A DNA stretch of 64,000 bases. Source: Pseudothioclava arenosa. GTDB taxonomy: Bacteria; Pseudomonadota; Alphaproteobacteria; Rhodobacterales; Rhodobacteraceae. Positions 25,451 through 35,931 of the stretch are shown piece after piece. The stretch's first letter is position 1; each line of letters opens with the position of its first letter. The notes under the pieces were generated by a model. It was given only the letters and a program-made list of their open reading frames with translations, did no database searches and had not been told where the DNA came from. Where the stretch lies: contig NZ_NTJD01000003.1 of NCBI RefSeq assembly GCF_002358085.1, positions 248,001-312,000 on the forward strand, written 5' to 3'. Both the position numbers and the translations under genes were made by a program.

Positions 25451-27295
25451 ATGCCCCCCAATACGATCACCGTTTCCGGCAAGATCGACGCGAGCGAACG
25501 CGCGCGCAGCCTGCGCACGATCCGCGCCGTTGCCCCCTATCTCTGGCCGCAGGACGCGCCGTGGGTGAAGAAACGCGTGGTTCTGGCACTGGGCGCGCTG
25601 GTGCTGGCCAAGGTGATCTCGGTCATGATGCCCTTCCTCTACAAGGCGGCGGTCGATGTGCTGGCGGGCGAAGCCTCGGGCACGATGGCGCTGGCGGTGG
25701 GGGCGATCGCGCTGACGGTCGCCTACGGGCTCGCGCGGATCATGACCGTGGGCTTTGGCGAATTGCGCGACGCGATTTTCGTGCGCGTGGCGCAACGCGC
25801 GCTGCGGGCGCTGGCGCTTGAGACCTTCACCCATATCCACCGCCTCAGCATGCGCTATCACATCACGCGCAAGACCGGCGGCCTCAGCCGCATCATCGAG
25901 CGCGGGGTGAAGGGCGTCGAGTTCCTGCTGCGCTTCATGCTGTTCTCGGTCGGACCGCTGATCCTCGAGCTGACCTTCGTCTCGATCATCTTCCTGATCG
26001 TCTTCGACTGGCGCTATGCGCTGGTGGTGCTGGTGACGATTGCGGCCTATGTGGCCTTCACCTTCAAGGTCACTGAATGGCGCGTCTCGATCCGCCGCCA
26101 GATGAATGAGGCCGACACCCAGGCCAACCAGAAGGCCATCGACAGCCTGCTGAACTTCGAGACGGTGAAATATTTCAACGCGGCGAAGCGCGAGGCGGAA
26201 CGCTATGACGCCTCGATGGAGGGCTATGAGGCGATGGCGGTGAAAACCGGGCAGAGCCTCGCGATCCTGAACTTCGGGCAGGCGCTGATCATCTCGACGG
26301 GTCTGATCGGGGTGATGGTGATGGCGGCACTGGGCGTGCAGCAGGGCAAGCTGACGGTCGGCGATTTTGTCATGGTGCAGACCTACATGATCCAGATCAC
26401 CATGCCGCTGGGCTTCCTTGGCACGGTCTATCGCGAAATCCGCCAGGCGCTGGTCGATATGGGCGAGATGTTCGATTTGTTGCATCAACCCGCGGAAATC
26501 GAGGATAAACCCGGTGCAAATGCTCTGAAAGTGCAAGGCGGTGCGATCAGCTTCGACAAGGTCGAGTTCCATTACGACCCGTCGCGCCCGATCCTGAAGG
26601 GGGTCTCGCTGGAGGTTCCGGCGGGGCAGACGGTGGCGCTTGTCGGGCCCTCGGGCTCGGGGAAATCGACGATCGGGCGACTGATGTTCCGGTTTTACGA
26701 GGTCACCGGCGGGGCCATTCGCATCGACGGGCAGGATATTCGCGACGTGACGCAGGACAGCCTGCAGGCCGCGATCGGGGTGGTGCCGCAGGACACGGTG
26801 CTGTTCAACGACACGATCCGCTACAACATCGCCTATGGCCGTGATGGCGCGAGCGAGGCCGAGATCATCGCCGCCGCCAAGGCCGCCAAGATCCATGACT
26901 TCGTGATGAGCCTGCCCGAGGGCTACAACACCGCCGTGGGCGAGCGCGGGCTGAAGCTGTCGGGCGGTGAAAAGCAGCGCGTGGGCATTGCCCGCACGAT
27001 CCTGAAAAACCCGCCGATCCTGCTTCTGGACGAGGCGACCTCGGCGCTCGACACCCAGACCGAGCGCGACATCCAGACCAGCCTGAAGGCGATGGGCGAG
27101 GGGCGCACGGTGATCACCATCGCGCACCGGCTCTCGACCATCGTCGATGCCGATTGCATCGTGGTGCTGGAAAAGGGCGAGGTGGTCGAGCGTGGCCGCC
27201 ACGAAGAGCTTCTGGCGCACAAAGGGCGCTATGCGCAGATGTGGGCGCGCCAGTCCGCCGAAGAGGAAGAAGAGGCGGGCGAGGCTGCCGAGTAA
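25451..27295 (+). CDS. Atm1/HMT1-type ABC exporter (fused permease-ATPase)
   Basis: A 614-residue half-transporter: six membrane segments in the first ~330 residues, then an ATPase with Walker A GPSGSGKST at 399-407, signature LSGGEKQR at 503-510 and Walker B ILLLDEATSALDT. LSMRYHITRKTGGLSRIIERG and NFETVKYFNA are typical of the Atm1/ABCB7 group. The Novosphingobium homologue exports glutathione derivatives and protects against heavy metals. The C-terminus is Glu-rich. Start ATG 25451 follows AAGAGG; ATG 25430 is possible. Confidence 0.88.
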   Translation: MPPNTITVSGKIDASERARSLRTIRAVAPYLWPQDAPWVKKRVVLALGALVLAKVISVMMPFLYKAAVDVLAGEASGTMALAVGAIALTVAYGLARIMTVGFGELRDAIFVRVAQRALRALALETFTHIHRLSMRYHITRKTGGLSRIIERGVKGVEFLLRFMLFSVGPLILELTFVSIIFLIVFDWRYALVVLVTIAAYVAFTFKVTEWRVSIRRQMNEADTQANQKAIDSLLNFETVKYFNAAKREAERYDASMEGYEAMAVKTGQSLAILNFGQALIISTGLIGVMVMAALGVQQGKLTVGDFVMVQTYMIQITMPLGFLGTVYREIRQALVDMGEMFDLLHQPAEIEDKPGANALKVQGGAISFDKVEFHYDPSRPILKGVSLEVPAGQTVALVGPSGSGKSTIGRLMFRFYEVTGGAIRIDGQDIRDVTQDSLQAAIGVVPQDTVLFNDTIRYNIAYGRDGASEAEIIAAAKAAKIHDFVMSLPEGYNTAVGERGLKLSGGEKQRVGIARTILKNPPILLLDEATSALDTQTERDIQTSLKAMGEGRTVITIAHRLSTIVDADCIVVLEKGEVVERGRHEELLAHKGRYAQMWARQSAEEEEEAGEAAE

Positions 27296-27316
27296 GCGGC
27301 CAGCCCCCGGAACTGC

Positions 27317-27349
27317 AAAGGCCCGCGTCATCAGGACGCGGGCCTTTTT
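27317..27349. terminator. Bidirectional terminator between the Atm1-type exporter and RND permease 1
   Basis: Perfect 13-bp stem AAAGGCCCGCGTC / GACGCGGGCCTTT with a 5-base loop. It is flanked by A and T runs and serves two convergent genes. Confidence 0.9.
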
Positions 27350-27350
27350 G

Positions 27351-30300
27351 TTACTCGGCCGCCTGCGAGGGGCGGTGTTTCTGTGGCGCGTCGGGCTCGA
27401 CGGGCCAGAGGATCTCGGTGCCTGCCAGCCGCCGTGCGGCACGCTCCAGCGCAAGGTCGCGCGCCGCCTGGCTGTCGGTCCCCTGCATCAGCGCCGAGAG
27501 CGCCTTGACCGAGCGATAGGCCCCCGCGTTGAACCAGACCCGCAGCGCCAGGAGCGCAGGCGTCAGGATCAGCGTCAGCAGTGTCGCGGTGCCAAGGCCA
27601 AAGACCACCGCGGTGGCAAGCTGCTTCCACCAAAGCGCGGTCGGGCTGTTCACAGAATAGCCGCCGTTCAGGAAGTCGAGGCTCAGCCCGAACATCATCG
27701 GCGACAGCCCCGCCATCGTGGTGATCGTGGTCAGCGCGACCGGGCGCAGGCGCGCCTCGGCGGTGCGGGTGATCGCCTCGAGCTGGGGCATGTAGCGTTG
27801 GAATTCCTGGAACGTGTCGATCAGGATGATGTTGTTGTTCACCACGATCCCGGCGAGCGCGACGATGCCAACCCCGGTCATGATGATCGAGAAGGGCTGC
27901 CCCATCACCAGCATCCCGACCAGCACCCCCGCCGTCGACAGGATCACCGCCAGCAGCACCAGCACCGAATTGTAGAAGCTGTTGAACTGCGCGAGCAGGA
28001 TCACGAACATCAAGGCCAGCGCCCCCGAGAAGGCCTTGGCAAGGAAATCGGCGCTTTCGTTCTGCTCGACCAGATCGCCCGACCATTCGGCCTCGACGCC
28101 GCGGGGCAGGGTGGCCTCGGTCTTGAGCCACTCGTCGATGCGCGCGATGCGTTCGTTGCCGTTGATCGGCTCGCCCTCCTCGTTCACCAGCCCGTCGCGG
28201 ACATCGGCCTTGACGTCGTAGAAGCGGGTCTGGTCGACGCGGTCGATCACGTCGCGCTTGGGCACCGGCGTGCGGGTCACGAAATTCGCCAGCGGCACCA
28301 GCCCGTTCGCGGTGCGCACCTTCAGCGTGTCGAGGGTCGAGAGCAGGCGGAACTCTTCGGGCAGGCGCACGCGGATCTCGATTTCCTCGTCCGAGCTGTC
28401 GACCCGCATCGTGTGCAAGAGGATGCCGCGCGTGACCAGTTGCACCATGCCGCCCACCGTCGCCACATCGGCGCCAAAGCGGCCCGCGCGGGTGACATCG
28501 ACGTCGATCTCCCAGTCGATGCCGGGCAGGGGGCGGGTGTCTTCGATGGCAAAGACGCCTTCCATCGTCGCCAGATGTGCTGCGACATAGTCGACCGCTT
28601 CGGAGATCGCGTCGAAATCGTCGCCCTTCAGCCGCAGCTGGATCGGCTTGCCCTGCGAGGGGCCGCGCGCCTGCGCGAGGAACTCGGCCTTGATGCCTGG
28701 GATGGTCTGAATGCGGGCCAGGATGGAGTCCATGATCTGCTGGCCGGTGGCCAGGTCCGGGTGGTCCTTGCGCTCTTCCCAGGGCAGCATTTCGACCTGG
28801 ATCTGACCGATCGTGTCGCGTGGCGCCACCGCGCCGCCGGTGTTCTGGTTGAGCCCGCCTTCGCCCGCGAAGGAGAACACCGCGCCGACACCCGGCGTGC
28901 CGATCACCTCGGCCTCGGCGCGTTTCACCAGCGCGTCCTTTTCGGCAAGGCTCAGGTTCCCGCGCGCGCGGACATAGACGATGCCCTGCTCGACCTCGGT
29001 ATCGGTAAAGAACTGCGTGCCGTTGTTATGCTTGCCGTACAGGCTGAACACGCCGATCACGAGGCCGATGATGACCGCGAAAGTGACCACGGGCATCACC
29101 GGGTTGCCGGTGATGAAGGCGATGACATGGCCGAAGGGGCGGCGGCGATAGCCGGCCTCGACGGGGCGGGGGCCGCGTTTCGGGCGCGCCGCCGTCAGCG
29201 TGATCGAGGTCAGGAGCGTCGCGATGACGAACAGCACCACGCCCGGGAGCGAGGCCGCAAAACTGCCCGAGGGCAGGCGTGTGCCGCTGAGATAGCCGGG
29301 GTTGAGCGTGAGCATCGCGCCCAGAAACACCAGCGCCGCCGAGGCCAGCGCCAGCGTCACGCGCAGCCAGAGCGGCCAGTTCTCGATGACCTTGGCGCCC
29401 TGATCGAGCCTGCGCGAGACGCGCCCCGCGACACCGCCCACGATCGGCACATAGATCAGCGCAACGACAAGGCTCGCCGAGAGCACGAAGATGATCGTGA
29501 CCGGCAGCATTCCCATGAACTCACCCGGCACGCCCGGCCAGAACAGCATCGGCAAAAAGGCGCAAAGCGTCGTCGCGGTCGACGAGATCACGGGCCAGAA
29601 CATGCGCTTGGCGGCTTCGGTATAGGCGGCCATCGGGCCTGAACCTTCGGCGATCCGCTTGTCGGCATATTCCACCACCACGATCGCGCCATCGACCAGC
29701 ATCCCGACCGCAAGGATCAGGCCGAACATCACGATATTCGAGATCGGCACGCCCATCGCACCCAAGAGCAGGAAGGTCAGCAGGAACGAGGTCGGGATCG
29801 AGAAGCCGACCAGCAGCGCCGAGCGTGTACCCAGCGTCGCCAGCACCACGATCATCACCAGAGCGATCGCGGTCAGCACCGAGCCTTCGAGCTGGCTGAC
29901 CATCGCCCCCACCGTGCGCGACTGGTCGAGCGAGATGCCGACCTCGACCGCCTCTTGCAGGGGCAGGGGCCAGTTCGCCTCGGCCTTCGCCATGGTCTCG
30001 CGCACGAGGTTGACGGTGTCGATGATGTTGTAGCCCTTGCGTTTGACGACCTGCAGAGCGACCGTCGTGCCGCCGTTGAAACGTGCGGTGCCGGTGCGGT
30101 CCTCGAAGGTCAGGCGGATCTCGGCCAGATCGCCCAGCGTCACCACCCGCTCGCCATTGACCTTGACGGGCAGGGCGTAGACATCGGCCGCGCTGTCGAA
30201 ACTGGCCGGGATTTTCACCGAAAAGGCGCCCGCGTCGGTTTCCACCTCGCCCGCCGCCACCAGCAGGTTGTTCGACTGCACGACATTGATCAGCTCGCCC

Positions 30301-30896
30301 GCCGTGACGTTGTAGCTTTCCAGCCGGAGCGGGTCGATCACCACCTCGAGCATCTCGTCGCGATGCCCGGCCAGCGAGGCCTCCAGAACCGGCTCAAGCC
30401 CCTCAAGTTCGTCTTGCAACTCTTTTGCAAGGCTCAGCAATTTCCGTTCCGGCGCGGCGCCCGACAGGGTCACGATGACAATCGGGAATTCCGAGAAATT
30501 GATCTCGTTGATCGAGTATTTCTCGAAGCCGTCGGGGAATTTCCCCTCGGCGGTGTTCATCGCGTCGCGCACATCGGCGATGATCTTCGTCTTGTCCCAG
30601 CCGAAGTCGAATTCCAGCATCACGCCCGCGTAATTCTCGCGCGCGACGCCCGACATCTTGTCGAGCCCCTCAAGGTCGGCCAGCTCGGTCTCCATCACCT
30701 TGACCAAGAGCTTTTCGGAATCGCTGGCCGAGATGCCGGGGAAGGGCACCGAGACGAAGAGCATCGGGATCTCGATATCGGGCTCGCCCTCTTTCGGCAG
30801 GGCGAGATAGGCGGTGAGCCCCGCGATGATTGTCATCGCGATGAAGGCCATAACCATGCGTGCGCGATCGGCGGCCCAGTCGACGATGCCGATCAT
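27351..30896 (-). CDS. RND-family efflux permease 1, with an inserted two-helix membrane region
   Basis: A 1181-residue AcrB/MexB-superfamily transporter, longer than the usual 1030-1050. TM1 starts at residue ~12, the TM2-6 bundle spans about residues 335-490 (GLILAVGMLVDGAIVVVEYAD), and the second half repeats this. The extra length is a region of ~90 residues (505-595) carrying two further hydrophobic segments (LRVTLALASAALVFLGAML and PGVVLFVIATLLTSITL) before TM7. It exports drugs or envelope components by proton exchange. Its start overlaps the stop of the adaptor gene as ATGA. Confidence 0.9.
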   Translation of the reverse strand: MIGIVDWAADRARMVMAFIAMTIIAGLTAYLALPKEGEPDIEIPMLFVSVPFPGISASDSEKLLVKVMETELADLEGLDKMSGVARENYAGVMLEFDFGWDKTKIIADVRDAMNTAEGKFPDGFEKYSINEINFSEFPIVIVTLSGAAPERKLLSLAKELQDELEGLEPVLEASLAGHRDEMLEVVIDPLRLESYNVTAGELINVVQSNNLLVAAGEVETDAGAFSVKIPASFDSAADVYALPVKVNGERVVTLGDLAEIRLTFEDRTGTARFNGGTTVALQVVKRKGYNIIDTVNLVRETMAKAEANWPLPLQEAVEVGISLDQSRTVGAMVSQLEGSVLTAIALVMIVVLATLGTRSALLVGFSIPTSFLLTFLLLGAMGVPISNIVMFGLILAVGMLVDGAIVVVEYADKRIAEGSGPMAAYTEAAKRMFWPVISSTATTLCAFLPMLFWPGVPGEFMGMLPVTIIFVLSASLVVALIYVPIVGGVAGRVSRRLDQGAKVIENWPLWLRVTLALASAALVFLGAMLTLNPGYLSGTRLPSGSFAASLPGVVLFVIATLLTSITLTAARPKRGPRPVEAGYRRRPFGHVIAFITGNPVMPVVTFAVIIGLVIGVFSLYGKHNNGTQFFTDTEVEQGIVYVRARGNLSLAEKDALVKRAEAEVIGTPGVGAVFSFAGEGGLNQNTGGAVAPRDTIGQIQVEMLPWEERKDHPDLATGQQIMDSILARIQTIPGIKAEFLAQARGPSQGKPIQLRLKGDDFDAISEAVDYVAAHLATMEGVFAIEDTRPLPGIDWEIDVDVTRAGRFGADVATVGGMVQLVTRGILLHTMRVDSSDEEIEIRVRLPEEFRLLSTLDTLKVRTANGLVPLANFVTRTPVPKRDVIDRVDQTRFYDVKADVRDGLVNEEGEPINGNERIARIDEWLKTEATLPRGVEAEWSGDLVEQNESADFLAKAFSGALALMFVILLAQFNSFYNSVLVLLAVILSTAGVLVGMLVMGQPFSIIMTGVGIVALAGIVVNNNIILIDTFQEFQRYMPQLEAITRTAEARLRPVALTTITTMAGLSPMMFGLSLDFLNGGYSVNSPTALWWKQLATAVVFGLGTATLLTLILTPALLALRVWFNAGAYRSVKALSALMQGTDSQAARDLALERAARRLAGTEILWPVEPDAPQKHRPSQAAE

Positions 30897-31996
30897 TGCG
30901 CGGCGCCTCCGAAGCCCGGCACATCGGTGGCGGGATGGGCGATGACGGCGGCGCCTTCGGTCACATAATCCTGGCCGACGACGATGACCTCGGCGGTTTC
31001 GGGCAGGCCGGCGACCCAGACGCCCTCGCGGGTGTCGCGCAACAGTGTGACGGGGGCAAAGCGCGTGATGCCCTCGACCGCAAGGCGTACGCCAAGCCGC
31101 CCGTCGTCATCCAGCGTCAGCGCGGAGGCGGGCAGGAAATGGCCCTTGGTGCCCTCGGCCGCGATCAGCATTTCGAGGGTCTGCCCCTCGCGGATCGAGA
31201 GATCGGGGTTGGGCAGTTCGGCCTCGACGCGGAAGGTGCGCGTGGCGCTGTCGGCCGAGCGCGCGACAAAGGTCAGCCGTCCCAGAACCTCTTGGCCGGT
31301 GGTCAGTCGCGCGCCGACGCGTGCGCCCGGCGCGACCCGGCCCAGCTCGGTTTCCGGCACGAAGCCCACCAGCTTGATCGGATCGAGCGCGATCACCGTC
31401 GCGCACAGCCCGCCCGAAGACAAAAGCGCGCCCAGCTCGGCGCTGTCATCTTCAAGGATGCCCGCGAAAGGGGCGGTGATATTGGCATGGGCCAGCTCCT
31501 GCTGGGCGGCGTCCAATGCGGCGGTCGCAGCCTTGAGCGCGGCCTGCGCGCCAGCAGCGGCGGTGTCCGAGCGATAGCCGCCCTGTTGCAGCTTGGTCGC
31601 GGCATTGGCGGAAAGTTCGGCCTCTGCCAGCGCGGCCTCGGCCTGCGCCAGCGCGGCAAGGCGGCTGCCCGGATCAAGCTCGCACAGGATATCGCCTGCC
31701 GCGACGCTCGCGCCCTTGCGCAGCGGCTCCGAGATCACCCGCGCGCTCGTTTCTGCGCGCATCTCGACGCGCCGCGCCGCCTCGGTCTGGCCGCGCGTCA
31801 GCACCCCCTGATCGACCGCCGCCGCAACGGCATGGAGCACCTGCACATCGACGGCGCCCGCGCTTGCCTGCGCGGCCTCGGGGGCGGCTTCGGCCTGCTC
31901 CTGTCCGGCGAACCCCATCAGCCGTTCGCGCTCGAATACCAGCAGGTACAGCGCGCTGGTGACCAGAACGGCGTTGACGATGGGGACGATCTTCAT
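30893..31996 (-). CDS. RND efflux periplasmic adaptor 1 (membrane fusion protein)
   Basis: A 367-residue HlyD/AcrA-type adaptor. It has an N-terminal membrane anchor (VPIVNAVLVTSALYLLVF), lipoyl halves around VISEPLRKGASVAAGDILCELD and ITAPFAGILEDD, an Ala-rich coiled-coil hairpin between them, and beta-barrel segments (LVGFVPETELGRV). It should link RND permease 1 to an outer-membrane channel that is not encoded here. The two genes form an operon with a 4-bp overlap, divergent from the YfgM-like gene. Confidence 0.88.
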   Translation of the reverse strand: MKIVPIVNAVLVTSALYLLVFERERLMGFAGQEQAEAAPEAAQASAGAVDVQVLHAVAAAVDQGVLTRGQTEAARRVEMRAETSARVISEPLRKGASVAAGDILCELDPGSRLAALAQAEAALAEAELSANAATKLQQGGYRSDTAAAGAQAALKAATAALDAAQQELAHANITAPFAGILEDDSAELGALLSSGGLCATVIALDPIKLVGFVPETELGRVAPGARVGARLTTGQEVLGRLTFVARSADSATRTFRVEAELPNPDLSIREGQTLEMLIAAEGTKGHFLPASALTLDDDGRLGVRLAVEGITRFAPVTLLRDTREGVWVAGLPETAEVIVVGQDYVTEGAAVIAHPATDVPGFGGAAQ

Positions 31997-32207
31997 CGGG
32001 AGCCTCAGTTTCGTTGGGCCGGGGCTGCGGAATGCACCGGGTGTCAGTGAACGATCCGGTTCAAAATACGGGGACAGGGCGGGCCACTCAAGATCATTCT
32101 GGGGGATGTGGCAATGCCGCACGGCCTTGGCAGAGCTGACCAAGCCATGTAAGACGGGCGGGACGAGGCGCCCCGACGGGGGGCGCGGCAAGAAAGGCGA
32201 GCGACCC

Positions 32208-32855
32208 GTGAGCGAAATCGACAGCTTCATTGAGGAAGTCACCGAAGAGGTGCGTCGCGACAAGCTTTTCGCCCTGCTCAAGAAATACGGCTGGATCGGC
32301 GTCGTGGTGATTCTCGGGATCGTCGGCGGCGCGGCCTATACCGAGTGGTCGCGCACCCAGGCCGAGAACGCCGCGCAGGCCTTCGGCGACCAGCTTCTGG
32401 CGGCGGTTCAGGCCGAGAATTCCGTTGCGGCACTTGGCGCGATCGAGGCGAGCGATGCGAACCGCGCGGCGCTGACCGGGCTTTTGCTGGCTGGCGAGGC
32501 GCAATCGGCGGGCGATAGCGACGCCGCGTTGGCGGCGTTGAAGACTGTGGCGTCGGATGCCGCGCTGCCGCCCAGCCTGCGCGAGCTTGCGCTGCTGAAA
32601 TCGGTGATCGTGGCGGGCGCGGGCATGGACCCGTCTGAGCGCGCGGCGGCGCTGGCCGATCTGGCCCGCCCGGGCGCGCCCTATCGGCCGCTCGCGCTGG
32701 AACAGCAGGCGCTCCTGGCGCTTGAGGCCGGGGACCGCGAGGGCGCGATCGGGCTCTTGCAGCAGATCTCGGGCGAAGCGGGGATCACGCCGGGCTTGCA
32801 ACAGCGGGCGACAGAGTTGATGGTGGCGCTGGGGGCTGAACCGGCGGTTCAGTAA
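32208..32855 (+). CDS. YfgM-like membrane-anchored TPR protein
   Basis: A 215-residue protein with a cytoplasmic acidic N-terminus (EIDSFIEEVTEEVRRDKL), one membrane segment (WIGVVVILGIVGGAAYTEW) and a periplasmic Ala-rich helical repeat domain. This matches the YfgM/TPR_21 family, an ancillary part of the SecYEG translocon in E. coli, where yfgM also precedes bamB and der. The same order is kept here: YfgM-like, bamB, der. GTG 32208 is the only start that gives the conserved N-terminus. Confidence 0.82.
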   Translation: MSEIDSFIEEVTEEVRRDKLFALLKKYGWIGVVVILGIVGGAAYTEWSRTQAENAAQAFGDQLLAAVQAENSVAALGAIEASDANRAALTGLLLAGEAQSAGDSDAALAALKTVASDAALPPSLRELALLKSVIVAGAGMDPSERAAALADLARPGAPYRPLALEQQALLALEAGDREGAIGLLQQISGEAGITPGLQQRATELMVALGAEPAVQ

Positions 32856-32908
32856 CCACGCAAGGCCCGGCGGATAACCGGGCGCGGTAAGGCAGGGGGA
32901 CAGAGGCG

Positions 32909-34225
32909 GTGAAGCTGATCCACGCGATTGCGGTTCTGGGCATGGCGGCCACGGTCGCGGCCTGTGAGAAAGAAATCATCCTCGAAGGTGACCGGATCGA
33001 CCCGCGCGATGTGCTCTCGGGGGCCGACATGGCCGAGGCGCCGCCGGTGCCGTTGCAGGTCGCGCTGAGCCTTCCGGGGCAGGTTGCGAATGCCGATTGG
33101 CCGCAGCGCGCGGGCGGGCCTTCGCACGCGCTGGTCAATGCCGCGATCGGCGATGGGCTGACGCAGCAATGGGCGGCCTCGATCGGGCAGGGCAGCGACC
33201 GTAAGCACAAGGTTTCGGCCTCGCCGGTGGTGGCCTCCGGGCGCATCATGACCCTCGACAGCCGTGCGCGCGTCACCGCGACGGGCGTGAATGGCGCGAC
33301 GCTCTGGCAGGCCGATCTGACGCCGGCCGCGGACCGTGCCGATGACGCCTCTGGCGGCGGGCTTGCCGCGGCCGATGGCAAGGTTTTCGTGACCACCGGC
33401 TTCAGCCAGCTGGTCGCGCTGGATGCGGCCACGGGCAACACGCTCTGGGTGCAGAAATTCGATGCCGCCGTGGGCGGTGCGCCGACGGTTTCCGAAGGCG
33501 TGGTCTATGTGGTGGCGCGCGACGCCTCGTCCTGGGCGATCGACGCCAATACCGGCAAGGTGATCTGGCAATTGCCGGGCGTGCCGGGCCGGGCTGCGAT
33601 GATGGGCGTTTCGGCGCCTGCCGTGACCGACAAGGCGGTGATCTTCCCCTATTCGGGCGGTGAGCTTGCGGCTGCGCTAAAAAAAGGCGGGCTGCCGATG
33701 TGGCAAAGCGCCGTTCCGGGCGCGCGTCCGGGCCGGGCCTATGCCAGCATATCGGACCTCACCGGCGATCCGGTGGTGACCGGTGGCACGGTTTATGCGG
33801 GCTCGTCGGCGGGCAAGCTCTCGGCGATCGACCTTGAGACCGGCGAGCGGGTCTGGACCGCGACCGAAGGTGCGACCGCGCCGGTGCAGGTTGCGGGCGG
33901 CTCGATCTTTGCGGTGACCGACGAAGGACGCCTGGTGCGGCTCTCGGCCTCGGACGGCGCCGAGATATGGGCGGTCGAACTGCCCTATTACGTTAAGGAC
34001 AAGATCAAGAAGCAACAGCGCATCCATGTGCATTACGGCCCGGTTCTGGCCGGCGGCAAGCTGTTCGTGGCTTCGTCCGATGGGCTCCTGCGGGTCTACG
34101 ATCCGGCGTCGGGTGCGCAGATCGGCTCCGCCGAGATCCCGGGTGGCGCCGCAGCCGCGCCGGTTGTTGCGGGGCGGACACTCTATGTCGTGACGGCGGC
34201 AGGCAAGCTTCTGGCTTTCCGTTAA
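32909..34225 (+). CDS. bamB: BamB-like outer-membrane assembly lipoprotein (PQQ-type beta-propeller)
   Basis: A 438-residue lipoprotein with signal peptide and lipobox VAAC at Cys19. Repeated beta-propeller blades follow, with Trp-rich motifs such as GATLWQADL, GNTLWVQKF, GKVIWQLPG and GERVWTATEG. BamB is part of the BAM complex that inserts outer-membrane proteins. The position between the YfgM-like gene and der matches the E. coli order and supports the call. The start is GTG 32909 with GGGGGACAGAGG upstream. Confidence 0.9.
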   Translation: MKLIHAIAVLGMAATVAACEKEIILEGDRIDPRDVLSGADMAEAPPVPLQVALSLPGQVANADWPQRAGGPSHALVNAAIGDGLTQQWAASIGQGSDRKHKVSASPVVASGRIMTLDSRARVTATGVNGATLWQADLTPAADRADDASGGGLAAADGKVFVTTGFSQLVALDAATGNTLWVQKFDAAVGGAPTVSEGVVYVVARDASSWAIDANTGKVIWQLPGVPGRAAMMGVSAPAVTDKAVIFPYSGGELAAALKKGGLPMWQSAVPGARPGRAYASISDLTGDPVVTGGTVYAGSSAGKLSAIDLETGERVWTATEGATAPVQVAGGSIFAVTDEGRLVRLSASDGAEIWAVELPYYVKDKIKKQQRIHVHYGPVLAGGKLFVASSDGLLRVYDPASGAQIGSAEIPGGAAAAPVVAGRTLYVVTAAGKLLAFR

Positions 34226-34283
34226 GGGCCCGAACGTGTAAAGGGGGCGATCCGAATCCCCCTCGCGCCCTCAGGAGGCGAAG

Positions 34284-35795
34284 ATGAGCTTTACGCTGGC
34301 CATTGTTGGCCGCCCCAATGTCGGGAAATCGACGCTGTTCAACCGCCTTGTCGGCAAGCGCCTCGCGCTGGTCGATGACACGCCGGGCGTCACCCGTGAC
34401 CTTCGCGAGGGCGACGCGCGTCTGGGCGACCTGAAATTCATCGTGATCGACTCGGCTGGTCTGGAACTGGCCGAGGATGACAGCCTGCAGGGCCGCATGC
34501 GCCGCCTGACCGAGCGCGCCGTGGAAGAGGCCGATATCTGCCTGTTCCTCGTCGATGCGCGCGTGGGCGTGACGCCCGCCGACGAGATTTTCGCCGACAT
34601 CCTGCGCCGCAAAAACGCGCATGTGATCCTTGCCGCGAACAAGGCCGAGGGCCGCGCGGGCGAGGCCGGTGCGCTCGAAGCCTGGAGCCTCGGGCTGGGC
34701 GAGCCCCTGCAAATCTCGGCTGAACATGGCGAGGGGCTTGACGACCTTTACAGCGCGCTTCAGCCGTTGGCCGAGGAATTCGCCGAGAAACGTGCCGCTG
34801 ACCTGCCCGAGGTCGATGTCGAGATCGAGGAAGACAGCGAGGACGAGGGCGTCTATCAGGCGCCGACCCGTGAAAAGCCGCTGCAACTGGCGGTGATTGG
34901 CCGCCCGAACGCGGGCAAGTCGACGCTGATCAACAAGATCCTCGGCGAAGACCGCCTGCTGACTGGCCCCGAAGCCGGGATTACCCGCGATGCGATCTCG
35001 GTCACCGCTGATTTCAGCGGCACCCCGATGCGGATCTGGGACACCGCCGGCATGCGGAAGAAGGGCAAGGTCAACGACAAGCTCGAGAAGCTCTCGGTCG
35101 CGGACGGTCTGCGCGCGGTGCGTTTTGCCGAAGTGGTCGTGGTGCTGCTCGACGTGAATATCCCGTTTGAAACGCAAGACCTGCGGATCGCGGATTTCGC
35201 CGAAACCGAGGGCCGCGCCGTGGTGGTGGCCGCGAATAAATGGGACCTCGAAGAGGACAAGCCCGAAAAGCTCAAGGAGCTGCGCGAGGCGTTTGAGCGC
35301 CTGCTGCCGCAGCTGCGCGGCGCGCCGCTGGTCACCGTATCGGCCAAGACAGGTAAGGGGCTTGACCGGCTCCATGCCGCGATCCTGAAGGCGCATGAGG
35401 TCTGGAACCGCCGGATCTCGACCGCCAAGCTGAACAACTGGCTCGGCGCCATGACCGAGGCCCATCCGCCGCCCGCGCCGGGTGGCCGCCGGATCAAGCT
35501 GCGCTATATCACGCAGGCCAAGACCCGCCCGCCGGCCTTCGTCATCAAGGCGACCCATACCGACAAGATTCCGGAAAGTTATGAGCGCTACCTGATCAAC
35601 GGGCTGCGGAACGACTTCGATATGCCGGGCACACCGATCCGCATCTACCTGCGCGATCAGGGCAAGACAAACCCTTACAAAGACAAGAAAAAGTCAATCC
35701 CGTCGCGGCTCAAGAAACACGTGGACGCGAAGAAACAGGCCGCCCACAAGGCTGCAGCCGCCGCGAAGCGCAGCACCCGGAAGTCCGACGGTTAA
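34284..35795 (+). CDS. der: Ribosome-assembly GTPase Der (EngA)
   Basis: A 503-residue protein with two tandem GTPase domains: P-loops GRPNVGKST at residues 9-17 and GRPNAGKST at 206-214, each with its DxxG and NKxD motifs (AANKAEG, AANKWDL). An acidic linker separates them ([14 protein letters not shown]). A KH-like domain follows, and the tail is very basic, as expected for binding the 50S precursor. The second DxxG lies in [20 protein letters not shown]. Confidence 0.95.
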   Translation: MSFTLAIVGRPNVGKSTLFNRLVGKRLALVDDTPGVTRDLREGDARLGDLKFIVIDSAGLELAEDDSLQGRMRRLTERAVEEADICLFLVDARVGVTPADEIFADILRRKNAHVILAANKAEGRAGEAGALEAWSLGLGEPLQISAEHGEGLDDLYSALQPLAEEFAEKRAADLPEVDVEIEEDSEDEGVYQAPTREKPLQLAVIGRPNAGKSTLINKILGEDRLLTGPEAGITRDAISVTADFSGTPMRIWDTAGMRKKGKVNDKLEKLSVADGLRAVRFAEVVVVLLDVNIPFETQDLRIADFAETEGRAVVVAANKWDLEEDKPEKLKELREAFERLLPQLRGAPLVTVSAKTGKGLDRLHAAILKAHEVWNRRISTAKLNNWLGAMTEAHPPPAPGGRRIKLRYITQAKTRPPAFVIKATHTDKIPESYERYLINGLRNDFDMPGTPIRIYLRDQGKTNPYKDKKKSIPSRLKKHVDAKKQAAHKAAAAAKRSTRKSDG

Positions 35796-35849
35796 GCGCT
35801 TGGCGCGCGGCGCTTTTGCGTATTTGCGCCAAGAAGAAACAGCAGAAAC

Positions 35850-35888
35850 AAGAAACCCGCGCCCCGGAGATCGAGGCGCGGGTTTCTT
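35850..35888. terminator. Bidirectional terminator between der and serS
   Basis: Perfect 14-bp stem AAGAAACCCGCGCC / GGCGCGGGTTTCTT with an 11-base loop, in the gap between two convergent genes. Confidence 0.88.
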
Positions 35889-35931
35889 CTTGGATCAAAT
35901 ACGCCCCCGCCAGCGGCGGCGGCGCGCGGTC

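Noticed and set aside
27147-29642. Plus-strand open frame of 831 codons over RND permease 1
   Set aside because: Shadow frame with His/Arg/Gln-rich low complexity; it crosses the strong terminator at 27317.
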